Origin: Pseudomonas sp. P7548
GTDB lineage: Bacteria > Pseudomonadota > Gammaproteobacteria > Pseudomonadales > Pseudomonadaceae
Direction of reading: 5' to 3'
Length of the DNA stretch: 64,000 bases
Assembly (NCBI RefSeq): GCF_013386585.1
Contig: NZ_JACARO010000084.1
Coordinates: 856-64,855 of the forward strand
Below are positions 9,179 through 16,452 of this stretch, one piece after another (positions within the stretch are counted from its first letter, which is position 1; every line of letters starts with the position of its first letter). The position numbers and the translations under genes are program-made. The notes under the pieces were generated by a model. That model worked only from the letters and a program-made list of their open reading frames with translations, was not told where the DNA came from and made no database searches.

Positions 9179-9472
9179 ATGTCGCGTCCTGCCTGGTCCC
9201 TGTTCAACTACCAACTGATCGAGCCTGACGAGCAGTTGGATCTGTTCGCCTGCCAGGAAGTCCGGGTGCATCTGGTCGCGCGTCAACTGGAGCTGGGTGG
9301 CTCGATTGACCGCACGCTCTGCGGGACGTTGCTGCCGGCCCAGCCGCGCTGGTCATCGGTGGATCGCTCGATCTTCCAGGACCAGCGCCTGTGCCCCCTG
9401 TGCCGGGCGATTCTCGAGTCTCAGAAGCGCGGCACGCCGCCGATCTGGCCGGAGCTGCGCTTCGAGCTGTAA
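9179..9472 (+). CDS. Small cysteine-containing protein, function unknown
   Basis: A 97-residue protein with no signal peptide. It carries the motif LCPLCRAILE near residue 80 plus two further cysteines (CQEV and TLCGTL). Four cysteines could form a metal site, but the spacing does not match a family I can name. It lies between tesA and the L,D-transpeptidase on the same strand. GGAGC at 9168-9172 is a plausible ribosome site. It appears to be conserved in Pseudomonas at this position (from memory of the PA2855 region). Confidence 0.65.
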   Translation: MSRPAWSLFNYQLIEPDEQLDLFACQEVRVHLVARQLELGGSIDRTLCGTLLPAQPRWSSVDRSIFQDQRLCPLCRAILESQKRGTPPIWPELRFEL

Positions 9473-9554
9473 CGCCGCCTGCGGGGTGCTTGAAGCTCGC
9501 TTCGCGTATACAATCAACTTTTCCCTACCCGTCGTTCTGCGAAGGATTTTCCGG

Positions 9555-10523
9555 ATGTTGTCGCGCCTTTCCGTCGTTACCTGCTGCCTGTCTCTTGCTG
9601 CCCTTTGCGCCGCAGGTTCGGCAGCAGCCTTGCAGTTGCCTTTGCCGCCGCCAGGTGAAGATATCGTCGGTCAGGTCCAGGTGATCAAGGCCAAGTACGA
9701 AGATACCTTTGCCGACCTTGGCACCACCTATGACCTGGGTTATTCGGAGATGGTCGCGGCCAACCCGGGCGTGGATGCCTGGTTGCCCGGCGCGGGCACC
9801 GAGATCGTGCTGCCGACCCGCTTCATCCTGCCGCCCGGCCCGCGCGAGGGCATCGTGATCAACCTGGCGGAGTACCGGCTCTACTACTTCCCCAAAGGGC
9901 AGAACGTGGTCTACACCTTCCCGTTGGGCATTGGCCGTGAGGGTTGGGGTTCGCCGATCGCCCACACCAGCATCATCGCGAAGACACCGAATCCGACCTG
10001 GACGCCACCGGCTTCGATCAAGGCCGAGCACGCCGCCAATGGCGATCCGCTGCCCAACGTGGTGCCTGCCGGTCCGGACAACCCGCTGGGCCCGTTCAAG
10101 TTCACCCTGGGCACGCCGGGCTACCTGATCCACGGCTCCAACATGAAATTTGGTATCGGCACGCGTACAAGCCACGGCTGCTTCCGCATGTTCAACAACA
10201 ATGTGCTGGAAATGGCAGGCATGGTGCCGGTCGGTACATCGGTGCGCATCATCAACGATGCGTACAAGTTCGGCAGCAGTGGTGGCAAGGTGTATCTGGA
10301 AGCGCATACGCCGCTGAATGATGATGGCACGCCGTCGGTGGTCGACAAGCACACGGCCGTCATCAACGCGCTGCTCAAGCGTGAAGACCTGGCCAATAAC
10401 CTGCGGGTCAACTGGGACCAGGTGCGTGATGTGGTCGCGGCGGAAGACGGGTTGCCCACGGAAATCGGTGTGCCGGGCGCAGCTTCGGTCGCCGCCAGCG
10501 CACCGATCGACCTGCAGCAGTAA
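9555..10523 (+). CDS. L,D-transpeptidase (YkuD domain)
   Basis: A 322-residue exported protein. Residues 1-26 form a signal peptide. Residues about 30-95 look LysM-like (YDLGYSEMVAANPGVDAWLPGAG). The YkuD catalytic domain runs from about 100 to 240, with HGSN and the nucleophile motif SHGCFRM; the usual form is SHGCIRM. Such enzymes make 3-3 cross-links in peptidoglycan or attach outer-membrane lipoprotein to it. The gene for OprI, the abundant Lpp-type lipoprotein, lies just downstream and convergent, which suggests a role in OprI-peptidoglycan anchoring. The start at ATG 9555 follows GAAGGA at 9541-9546. Confidence 0.93.
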   Translation: MLSRLSVVTCCLSLAALCAAGSAAALQLPLPPPGEDIVGQVQVIKAKYEDTFADLGTTYDLGYSEMVAANPGVDAWLPGAGTEIVLPTRFILPPGPREGIVINLAEYRLYYFPKGQNVVYTFPLGIGREGWGSPIAHTSIIAKTPNPTWTPPASIKAEHAANGDPLPNVVPAGPDNPLGPFKFTLGTPGYLIHGSNMKFGIGTRTSHGCFRMFNNNVLEMAGMVPVGTSVRIINDAYKFGSSGGKVYLEAHTPLNDDGTPSVVDKHTAVINALLKREDLANNLRVNWDQVRDVVAAEDGLPTEIGVPGAASVAASAPIDLQQ

Positions 10524-10538
10524 CGCTGTTCGATCAAC

Positions 10539-10560
10539 AGCCCGCTACGGCGGGCTTTTT
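10539..10560 (+). terminator. Terminator of the L,D-transpeptidase gene
   Basis: AGCCCGC (10539-10545), TACG loop and GCGGGCT (10550-10556), followed by a run of T. It lies 16 bases after the stop codon. Confidence 0.9.
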
Positions 10561-10593
10561 ATTACCCGCGATCCAGGTACAAACGCGAGGCAA

Positions 10594-10624
10594 TAAAAAA
10601 GCCGACCCATAAATGGATCGGCTT
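10594..10624 (-). terminator. Terminator of oprI
   Basis: On the minus strand the stem AAGCCGA/TCGGCTT (arms 10618-10624 and 10599-10605), partly extended by ATCCAT/ATGGGT, is followed by a T run (10595-10600). It lies 22 bases after the oprI stop. Confidence 0.88.
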
Positions 10625-10645
10625 GATAACAACCCCGAGGGATTA

Positions 10646-10897
10646 TTACTTGCGGCTAGCTTTTTCAAGCATGCGCAGAGCGCGCTCGTTAGCTTCGTCA
10701 GCAGTCTGTTGTGCTTTTTGAGCAGCAGCCAGAGCTTCATCAGCTTTACGGTAGGCTTCGTCTGCACGAGCCTGGGAGCGAGCTGCTGCGTCTTCAGTTG
10801 CAGTCAGACGAGCTTCGGTTTCTTTGGAGACGCTGCTGCAACCGGTAGCCAGAACTGCGGCCAGAGCCAGAGCAGAGAATTTCAGAACGTTGTTCAT
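10646..10897 (-). CDS. oprI: Major outer-membrane lipoprotein OprI
   Basis: An 83-residue Lpp-type lipoprotein. The signal peptide ends in the lipobox LATGC, so Cys20 is lipidated. The mature part is one Ala/Glu-rich heptad-repeat helix (about 25-80), as in trimeric Lpp. The C-terminal MLEKASRK supplies the lysine that can be linked to peptidoglycan. This short form is characteristic of Pseudomonas. The start at 10897 follows a strong AAGGGGAA ribosome site, and codon use looks highly biased, as expected for a very abundant protein. A frame extending to 10912 (MKGNT) has no support. The convergent L,D-transpeptidase may attach it to the wall. Confidence 0.97.
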   Translation of the reverse strand: MNNVLKFSALALAAVLATGCSSVSKETEARLTATEDAAARSQARADEAYRKADEALAAAQKAQQTADEANERALRMLEKASRK

Positions 10898-10964
10898 CGT
10901 GTTCCCCTTCAAGGACTTTCTATTAAGTGGCTACTTTCTCAGAGTGAGCTGATAGCCGGCGTAC

Positions 10965-10992
10965 ATACTACTCATTACTTGTAGTAAGTAAA
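10965..10992 (-). promoter_or_regulatory. Candidate oprI promoter
   Basis: On the minus strand TTTACT (10992-10987), a 16-base spacer and TAGTAT (10970-10965) lie about 70 bases before the oprI start. The hexamers are imperfect, but they are the best match in the region. Confidence 0.45.
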
Positions 10993-11000
10993 CTGACGTA

Positions 11001-11028
11001 GCGCAAGAAGCAAAAAAAATTCTTGCGC
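11001..11028. repeat. Perfect 9-bp inverted repeat with an A-rich loop upstream of oprI
   Basis: GCGCAAGAA (11001-11009) and TTCTTGCGC (11020-11028) enclose a 10-base loop containing eight A residues. The repeat sits between the candidate oprI promoter and a plus-strand promoter. Neither side has the T run expected of a terminator, so a protein-binding site is the more likely reading. Confidence 0.6.
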
Positions 11029-11038
11029 CGAATCTATT

Positions 11039-11067
11039 TTGGCTAATCTTTTGGAGGTTTGTATAAA
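11039..11067 (+). promoter_or_regulatory. Sigma70-type promoter, plus strand
   Basis: TTGGCT (11039-11044), a 17-base spacer and TATAAA (11062-11067). Spacing is ideal and the hexamers are good. Transcription would run towards the GNAT gene, which begins about 435 bases downstream. Confidence 0.5.
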
Positions 11068-11509
11068 AACCGTCCAATTTTTTTCATCTTGCCGGGAACT
11101 GGATCCAGCCTGAGAGGTCCGGCCGGCATGTGTTAAGCACGGTAGGTAGGTGAAGATTTATATATCGACGCTGACACTTAGGGTTGGCCTGGCTTTACCT
11201 TGCCTGGCATCTTTTGCGCATGTAGAGGTGACTTTAAGAGCGGCAGTTCGTCTCAAGCTTCAACTGCCGGCAATGTTCAGGCTATCGGTCATCGATTGAT
11301 CGGAGCCCTTTGTGTAACCTCCAGCGGCAGGGGATGACAAGCGCGCCTTGAGCTATTGCTGTAATGGTGCCTACTATTCCCTACGTGCTGGTTGTGAGCG
11401 CTATAGGTTTTCTCGTTGTCGAAACCGGCACGGGGTGGCGTAGATGTTCCTTCGCCGGAAAAACATCGGTAAGGTAGGGGTCGAAATACAAGACCCGCGA
11501 GGAGTAGTG
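11068..11509 (+). other. Long leader or unassigned transcript upstream of the GNAT gene
   Basis: About 440 bases without a convincing gene. It holds an 8-bp perfect hairpin CGGCAGTT/AACTGCCG (11241-11248 and 11262-11269) and a weak hairpin GGCT...AGCC followed by CTTTG near 11283-11313. A 37-codon frame at 11364-11477 has no ribosome site. The stretch may be a long 5' leader or may encode a small RNA; neither can be decided from sequence alone. Confidence 0.35.
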
Positions 11510-11791
11510 ATGAGCGAGGCGTTGTCCATCCACCATGACCAGGCTGGTCATCAGTTCGAGACCAATGTGGACGGTCATCGTGCCTATCTGACCTATATGG
11601 ACCTCGGTAAACAGACCCTGGATATCTATCGGACCTTCGTGCCCAACGCACTGCGAGGCCGTGGCATTGCAGCGGCATTGACCGAGGAAGCCCTGAAGTT
11701 CGCCGAAGAGGCCGGCTACACGGTGATTCCTTCGTGCTCTTATGTCGAACGCTACATGGAGCGCCATCAGCGCCATGCTGCCAAGCTGTAA
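11510..11791 (+). CDS. Small GNAT-fold N-acetyltransferase-like protein (YidJ/Acetyltransf_CG type)
   Basis: A 93-residue protein of the short GNAT branch. The acetyl-CoA binding segment is VPNALRGRGIAAALTEEAL (the R-x-x-G-x-A/G pattern), preceded by TYMDLGKQTLDIYRTFV and followed by IPSCSYVERYMERH. These features match the minimal acetyltransferase fold often labelled Acetyltransf_CG. The natural substrate of this group is generally unknown. The start at ATG 11510 follows GAGGAG at 11499-11504. The open frame to 11444 is ignored because it lacks family similarity. It converges on the class I DAHP synthase across a perfect terminator. Confidence 0.85.
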   Translation: MSEALSIHHDQAGHQFETNVDGHRAYLTYMDLGKQTLDIYRTFVPNALRGRGIAAALTEEALKFAEEAGYTVIPSCSYVERYMERHQRHAAKL

Positions 11792-11810
11792 GGCTTGAGA
11801 CAGCACCCTG

Positions 11811-11839
11811 AAAAACGCCGGGCATTGCCCGGCGTTTTT
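11811..11839. terminator. Bidirectional terminator
   Basis: A perfect 13-bp stem AAAAACGCCGGGC/GCCCGGCGTTTTT (11811-11823 and 11827-11839) with ATT loop. It has A and T tracts on both sides and serves the convergent GNAT and DAHP synthase genes. Confidence 0.95.
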
Positions 11840-11856
11840 GTGTGCGCAGCGTGTAC

Positions 11857-12933
11857 TCAGGTGCGTTTGCGCTTGGGCAGAACGTCCTTGAGCTTGGCGT
11901 GCATGCTGCGCAGGGTGTTTTCGGTGGCAGACCAGTCGATGCAGGCGTCGGTGATCGAGACACCGTACTGCAAGTCGGCCAGGTCTTTTGGAATCGCCTG
12001 GCAACCCCAGTTCAGGTGGCTCTCGACCATCAGGCCGATAATCGACTGGTTGCCTTCCAGGATCTGGTTGGCGACGTTTTCCATCACCAGCGGTTGCAGG
12101 GCCGGGTCCTTGTTGGAGTTGGCATGGCTGCAGTCGACCATGATGTTCGGCTTGATCTTGGCCTTGTTCAACGCCTGCTCGCACAGCGCAACGCTGACCG
12201 AGTCATAGTTGGGCTTGCCGTTGCCGCCGCGCAGTACTACGTGGCCGTAGGCGTTACCTTTGGTCGTGACGATGGACACGCCACCTTCCTGGTTGATCCC
12301 CAGGAAACGGTGCGGGCTGGAGACCGACTGCAGTGCGTTGATCGCCACGGTCAGGCCGCCGTCGGTGCCGTTCTTGAAGCCCACGGCCGAGGACAGGCCG
12401 GACGCCATTTCACGGTGGGTCTGGGATTCGGTGGTACGGGCGCCAATGGCCGACCAGCTGATCAGGTCCTGCAGGTACTGCGGGGAGATCGGGTCGAGTG
12501 CTTCGGTGGCGGTGGGCAGGCCCATCTCAGCCAGGTCCAGCAACAGTTGGCGACCGATGTGCAAGCCATCCTGGATCTTGAACGAGTCGTCCAGGTACGG
12601 GTCGTTGATCAAGCCTTTCCAGCCGACGGTGGTGCGCGGCTTTTCGAAATAGACGCGCATCACCAGGTACAAGGTGTCGGACACTTCTGCCGCCAGCACC
12701 TTGAGGCGCTCGGCGTATTCGTGGGCGGCCTTGAGGTCGTGGATCGAGCAAGGCCCGATGACGACGAACAGGCGGTGGTCGGTGCCGTCGAGAATGTCAC
12801 GGATGACTTCGCGGCCCTTGGTGACGGTCTGCAGGGCAGCGTCGCTCAGGGGGATTTCGCGCTTGAGCTGATCGGGCGTGATCAGGGTCTCGTTGGATTC
12901 GACGTTTAGGTCATTGATCGGTAAATCAGCCAT
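11857..12933 (-). CDS. Class I DAHP synthase (3-deoxy-7-phosphoheptulonate synthase)
   Basis: A 358-residue cytoplasmic enzyme that joins phosphoenolpyruvate and erythrose 4-phosphate in the first step of the shikimate pathway. Family blocks present are GPCSIHD, FEKPRTTVGWKG, GARTTESQTHREMASGLS, FKNGTDG, HVVLRGGNGKPNY and DCSHANSNKD. Together these supply the PEP-binding Arg/Lys residues and the metal Cys, His, Glu and Asp. Length matches AroG/AroF (about 350-360). The start at 12933 gives MADLPINDLNVES; the frame extends to 13128 without family similarity. A second, unrelated class II enzyme is encoded at 27009-28358. Which aromatic amino acid controls this one cannot be read from sequence. 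Confidence 0.96.
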   Translation of the reverse strand: MADLPINDLNVESNETLITPDQLKREIPLSDAALQTVTKGREVIRDILDGTDHRLFVVIGPCSIHDLKAAHEYAERLKVLAAEVSDTLYLVMRVYFEKPRTTVGWKGLINDPYLDDSFKIQDGLHIGRQLLLDLAEMGLPTATEALDPISPQYLQDLISWSAIGARTTESQTHREMASGLSSAVGFKNGTDGGLTVAINALQSVSSPHRFLGINQEGGVSIVTTKGNAYGHVVLRGGNGKPNYDSVSVALCEQALNKAKIKPNIMVDCSHANSNKDPALQPLVMENVANQILEGNQSIIGLMVESHLNWGCQAIPKDLADLQYGVSITDACIDWSATENTLRSMHAKLKDVLPKRKRT

Positions 12934-13064
12934 CGTGTTACTCGTCAGGGTCACGGGTGCCGGCCGCCAGCCATCCCCGTGCGGCGGAGCACAGCATGAT
13001 TTGAATGCAGGGGGAAGGAACCTTAGCGCGTAACACGGGCCCGCGACAATGGGCAAAGCCCGCT

Positions 13065-13499
13065 TTAATCCAGCGCTGGCGCCACAAAGGCTTCGTGGGA
13101 GAACTCGCCGGCATGGCGCGAGACCCACTCCCGAGCCAGGGCTTCGAGTTGCTCGGGGGTGGGATCGGCGTCTTCATGCTGGCGGCAATAGCGCTCCATC
13201 CGGCATGCTTGCTCACCCATCCGCGCGCCGAACAGCGCATGCTCATCGGTAAACGACACGCCGACGCGGTAGCCGTTTTCTACCTTGCGGCACCACGCCA
13301 CATAGCCTGGATAGCGCGCGCTGGCGCCCAATGAGGGGATGTGCAGATCAACCGCCGTGCCTTCGCGCCAAGCACGTGGCCAGTGACAGGCGATACCGCC
13401 CAGGCCGATAGTGTGCAGGCGTTGGCGGGGGAGGGCAGGTGAGGGACGTTGGATTAACTCGACAGCGACATCATCAGGGTGAGGTAAAAAACGACCCAT
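13065..13499 (-). CDS. PilZ-domain-like protein with a degenerate c-di-GMP motif
   Basis: A 144-residue protein. The core (RQRLHTIGLGGIACHW, then VDLHIPSLGASARYPGYVAW and GYRVGVSF) follows the beta-barrel pattern of PilZ domains. The usual second motif (D/N)xSxxG reads TxGxxG here (residues 30-35), so the Asp/Asn and Ser are missing and c-di-GMP binding is doubtful. Its start at 13499 shares the CATG with the start of the divergent thioredoxin-like gene. GGAG at 13509-13512 (minus strand) is a good ribosome site. A frame open to 13724 is not used because it overlaps that gene. Confidence 0.7.
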   Translation of the reverse strand: MGRFLPHPDDVAVELIQRPSPALPRQRLHTIGLGGIACHWPRAWREGTAVDLHIPSLGASARYPGYVAWCRKVENGYRVGVSFTDEHALFGARMGEQACRMERYCRQHEDADPTPEQLEALAREWVSRHAGEFSHEAFVAPALD

Positions 13500-13884
13500 G
13501 TACACGGACTCCGAGCACCGTCCAATTGACGGCGGTGGCAGCAGTATAGTGAAGGAACTGGAATTGACCGACCTGGATATTGACCAGCAATTGCTGGGAT
13601 TGCCAGGTATTTCGCTCGTGGTGTTCACCAGTGCGGGGTGTTCCAGTTGCCGTTGGGCGCGCCGGCAATTGCCAGGCTGGCATTTGCCGGTGGATCGCGT
13701 GTGCTGGGTGGACGCCGGGCACAACGGCGGTGCAGTCGAACGCTACCAGATCTTTCATTTGCCCGCGTTGTTCCTCGTGTGCGAGGGTCAGTTCCTGGGG
13801 CAATTACAGACATGCCTTACGCCGTCCGACCTTACCGCCGCCCTGAACCAGGCACTCACCCGTACACCAGAGGATTTGCCATGA
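13498..13884 (+). CDS. Thioredoxin-fold protein with CSSC motif
   Basis: A 128-residue cytoplasmic protein. FTSAGCSSCRWARRQL (about residues 40-55) is a CxxC redox motif at the start of a helix, and HLPALFLVCEGQ supplies the cis-proline loop of the thioredoxin fold. Its role is probably thiol-disulfide exchange; the partner is unknown. ATG 13498 overlaps the start of the divergent PilZ gene, and the best upstream ribosome site (GGTGAGG, 13478-13484) is 13 bases away. GTG 13549 is therefore a possible alternative start. The stop overlaps the start of the next gene by 4 bases (ATGA), indicating translational coupling. Confidence 0.8.
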   Translation: MYTDSEHRPIDGGGSSIVKELELTDLDIDQQLLGLPGISLVVFTSAGCSSCRWARRQLPGWHLPVDRVCWVDAGHNGGAVERYQIFHLPALFLVCEGQFLGQLQTCLTPSDLTAALNQALTRTPEDLP

Positions 13885-14843
13885 CTGCAGTTGCACCCAA
13901 GTCACCCCGCATTGGCATCATCGGCACCGGCGCCATCGGTGGGTTCTATGGCTTGATGCTGGCGCGTGCCGGGTTCGACGTGCATTTTCTGTTGCGCAGC
14001 GAATATGCGGCGGTCAGCGAACACGGTTTGCATCTCAACAGCACCGTGCACGGGGCTCTGCATTTGCACCCGGTGCAAGCCTATGCCCACGCCGCCGACA
14101 TGCCGCCATGCGACTGGCTGCTGGTAGGCACCAAGTCCACCGGCAATGTGGACCTGGCGCCGACCATCGCCCAGGTCGCGGCACCGGATGCCAAGGTGGT
14201 GCTGTTGCAAAATGGCCTGGATGTAGAAGACAGCCTGCGTGAGCACCTGCCGGCCTCGCTGCATCTACTGGGCGGCCTGTGCTACATCGGCGTGCACCGC
14301 TCCGGCCCTGGCGTCGTCGAGCATCAAGCGTCGGGCCGGGTCAATCTCGGCTATCACAGCGGCACGGCAGCCAATGATGAGTTCCGGCAGAAAGCCATTG
14401 TCGAAGAGGGCGCTGCGCTGTTTCACACGGCAGGCATCGAGTCCCAGGCCATGGCCAACGTGCACCAGGCACGTTGGCACAAGCTGGTGTGGAACGTGCC
14501 TTATAACGGTCTCTCTGTGTTACTGGGCACGGGCACGACCGCGATGATGGCGGATGAGTCCAGCCGCGAACTGATCCAGGCGCTGATGGCTGAAGTGGTA
14601 CAAGGTGCCCACGCCTGTGGCCATGAAATACCTGCGAGCTACGCTGAGCAGATGTTCGCCATGACCGAGACCATGGATGACTACCTGCCGAGCATGTACC
14701 ACGACCACGTGCACAAGCGCCCGCTGGAATTGGCCGCCATTTACGCGCGACCGCTGGCCGCCGCCAAGGCCGCCGGTTGCGAATTGCCGCGCATGCAGGC
14801 GCTTTACCAGGCCTTGAGTTTTATTGATCGGCACAACCGCTGA
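13881..14843 (+). CDS. 2-dehydropantoate 2-reductase family protein (ApbA/PanE-like)
   Basis: A 320-residue NADPH-dependent reductase-like protein. The N-terminal Rossmann motif is IGIIGTGAIGGFYG. The central VGTKSTGNVD segment and the C-terminal all-helical domain (KLVWNVPYNGLSVLLG, with the conserved catalytic Lys and Asn) are typical of ketopantoate reductase, which makes pantoate for coenzyme A. Several paralogues exist in Pseudomonas, so the exact substrate is uncertain. It is coupled to the thioredoxin-like gene by the ATGA overlap and followed after 16 bases by the 5'-nucleotidase gene. Confidence 0.88.
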   Translation: MTAVAPKSPRIGIIGTGAIGGFYGLMLARAGFDVHFLLRSEYAAVSEHGLHLNSTVHGALHLHPVQAYAHAADMPPCDWLLVGTKSTGNVDLAPTIAQVAAPDAKVVLLQNGLDVEDSLREHLPASLHLLGGLCYIGVHRSGPGVVEHQASGRVNLGYHSGTAANDEFRQKAIVEEGAALFHTAGIESQAMANVHQARWHKLVWNVPYNGLSVLLGTGTTAMMADESSRELIQALMAEVVQGAHACGHEIPASYAEQMFAMTETMDDYLPSMYHDHVHKRPLELAAIYARPLAAAKAAGCELPRMQALYQALSFIDRHNR

Positions 14844-14859
14844 GTCGGAGGGATGCGCC

Positions 14860-15777
14860 ATGGCGAAAGGATTGGGCGACAAGTTGGTGCTGGCGATTTC
14901 GTCACGGGCGTTGTTCGACCTTAGTGACAGCCACAAGGTCTACCTCGCGCAAGGCGTCGAGGCTTACCGCAAGTACCAGATCGATCACGAGGAGGAAACC
15001 CTCGAACCCGGTGACGCCTTCCCGCTGGTCAAGAAACTGCTCAGCCTCAATGCCAGCCTCGGCCGTGCCCGAGTCGAGGTGGTACTGGTGTCGCGCAACA
15101 GCGCCGACACCGGCCTGCGCGTGTTCAATTCGATCCAGCATTACGGCCTGGATATTTCCCGGGCGGCGTTCGTCGGCGGCCGCAGCCCCTATCCTTATCT
15201 CGCCGCCTTTGGTTGCCACCTGTTTCTTTCCACCCACGCTGAAGACGTACGCAGTGCACTGGATGCCGGTTTTGCCGCGGCGACGATTCTGTCGGGCGGT
15301 GCACGCCGGGCCTCGAGCGAGGAACTGCGCATTGCGTTCGATGGCGATGCGGTGTTGTTTTCCGATGAGTCCGAGCGTGTCTATCAAGAGGGTGGGTTGG
15401 CCGCATTCCAGGCCAGCGAGCGGGAGTCGGCGCGCCAGCCTTTGCACGGCGGTCCGTTCAAAGGGTTCCTGGCAGCGCTCAACCTGTTGCAGCGTGAGTT
15501 CCCCGACGAGGCCTGCCCGATCCGTACCGCGCTGGTGACGGCGCGCTCGGCGCCGTCCCATGAACGGGTGATTCGCACCTTGCGCGAATGGGATATTCGC
15601 CTGGACGAATCCTTGTTCCTGGGCGGGCTGGAAAAATCTGCATTTCTGGAGGCGTTTGCCGCCGATGTGTTTTTCGATGACCAGGCCGGTCATTGTGAGA
15701 AAGCCAGGGAGGTGGTTGCCACCGGGCATGTGCCCCACGGCATCAGCAACGAGCTCAAGCTCCAGTCGCCAAGCTAA
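14860..15777 (+). CDS. 5'-nucleotidase (cN-I type)
   Basis: A 305-residue protein of the cytosolic 5'-nucleotidase family related to cN-I. Characteristic segments are LAISSRALFDLSDSH, FVGGRSPYPYLAAFGCHLFLS, AFDGDAVLFSDESE (a haloacid-dehalogenase type Asp-x-Asp) and ADVFFDDQAGHCEKA near the end. It should release phosphate from nucleoside monophosphates. The start at ATG 14860 follows GGAGGG at 14848-14853. It is probably the last gene of a three-gene run starting with the thioredoxin-like protein; the link to nucleotide salvage is inferred. Confidence 0.88.
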   Translation: MAKGLGDKLVLAISSRALFDLSDSHKVYLAQGVEAYRKYQIDHEEETLEPGDAFPLVKKLLSLNASLGRARVEVVLVSRNSADTGLRVFNSIQHYGLDISRAAFVGGRSPYPYLAAFGCHLFLSTHAEDVRSALDAGFAAATILSGGARRASSEELRIAFDGDAVLFSDESERVYQEGGLAAFQASERESARQPLHGGPFKGFLAALNLLQREFPDEACPIRTALVTARSAPSHERVIRTLREWDIRLDESLFLGGLEKSAFLEAFAADVFFDDQAGHCEKAREVVATGHVPHGISNELKLQSPS

Positions 15778-15847
15778 GTCAGTCGAACTCGGCGAGGCGC
15801 TGCTAAGCTCATTTCATCTCCGCCATCCTGGCCTTCCAGGGGGTTCT

Positions 15848-16348
15848 ATGATCCGTTCGATGCTGTACGCCACAGACCTGGGTCTGTATGCGCCTTATGT
15901 CATGCAACATGCCCTGGCGCTGGCGCGAACGTTCAAGGCGGATTTGTACGTGATTCATGTGGTGGAGCCGATCGGACTGTTCGCCGAATCGGTGTTGCAG
16001 AGCTACCTTGATGAGAAGGCCTTGAGTGAATGGCAGACCCAAGGGCTGACCACGGTCATGGCGACAATCGAACAGCGGGTGCTGGACAGTTTTCGCGAGG
16101 AGTTGGGGGAGGGGGAGCAAGACTTGAAGCTGATCCGTTCGGTACGGGTGATCCAGGGGGATCCGTGCGAGGTGATTCTCGACCAACTGCGCAAACTTTC
16201 GGTCGACTTGCTGATCGTAGGTAGTCATAGCCATGCGACCGCTGCCGCTACACCGTTGGGGCGCACCGCCGCCCGGGTGTTGCAGTTGTCTACGGTGCCG
16301 GTGTACCTGGTGCCTTCGTTGCAGCGTCGGCGCAGCGACGATACATGA
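15848..16348 (+). CDS. Universal stress protein, UspA family
   Basis: A 166-residue single-domain USP. The fold is visible from the N-terminal MLYATDLG strand, the middle VIHVVEP strand and the C-terminal nucleotide-binding region DLLIVGSHSHATAAATPLGRTAARVLQLSTVPVYLV, which carries a version of the ATP-binding G-x2-G-x9-G(S/T) motif. USPs accumulate in stress and are thought to bind nucleotides; the specific role here is unknown. The start at ATG 15848 follows AGGGGG near 15838-15843. It lies about 100 bases upstream of cysB on the same strand. Confidence 0.9.
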   Translation: MIRSMLYATDLGLYAPYVMQHALALARTFKADLYVIHVVEPIGLFAESVLQSYLDEKALSEWQTQGLTTVMATIEQRVLDSFREELGEGEQDLKLIRSVRVIQGDPCEVILDQLRKLSVDLLIVGSHSHATAAATPLGRTAARVLQLSTVPVYLVPSLQRRRSDDT

Positions 16349-16452
16349 ATGGTAATAAACGATAAAAAGTTCTAGATTTATCCATCTAACCTTTAATATA
16401 GTTATATACCGTCGCTGATACCCGTGGCGTCTATCTGCTTTGAGGGATACAT

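Noticed and set aside
11364..11477. A 37-codon frame with a hydrophobic stretch (YVLVVSAIGFLVV)
   Set aside because: No ribosome site, no conserved motif and a start inside a probable leader; too little evidence to call a small membrane protein.
13526..13550. TTGACG and TATAGT resembling a plus-strand promoter inside the thioredoxin-like gene
   Set aside because: The spacing is only 13 bases, too short for a sigma70 promoter.
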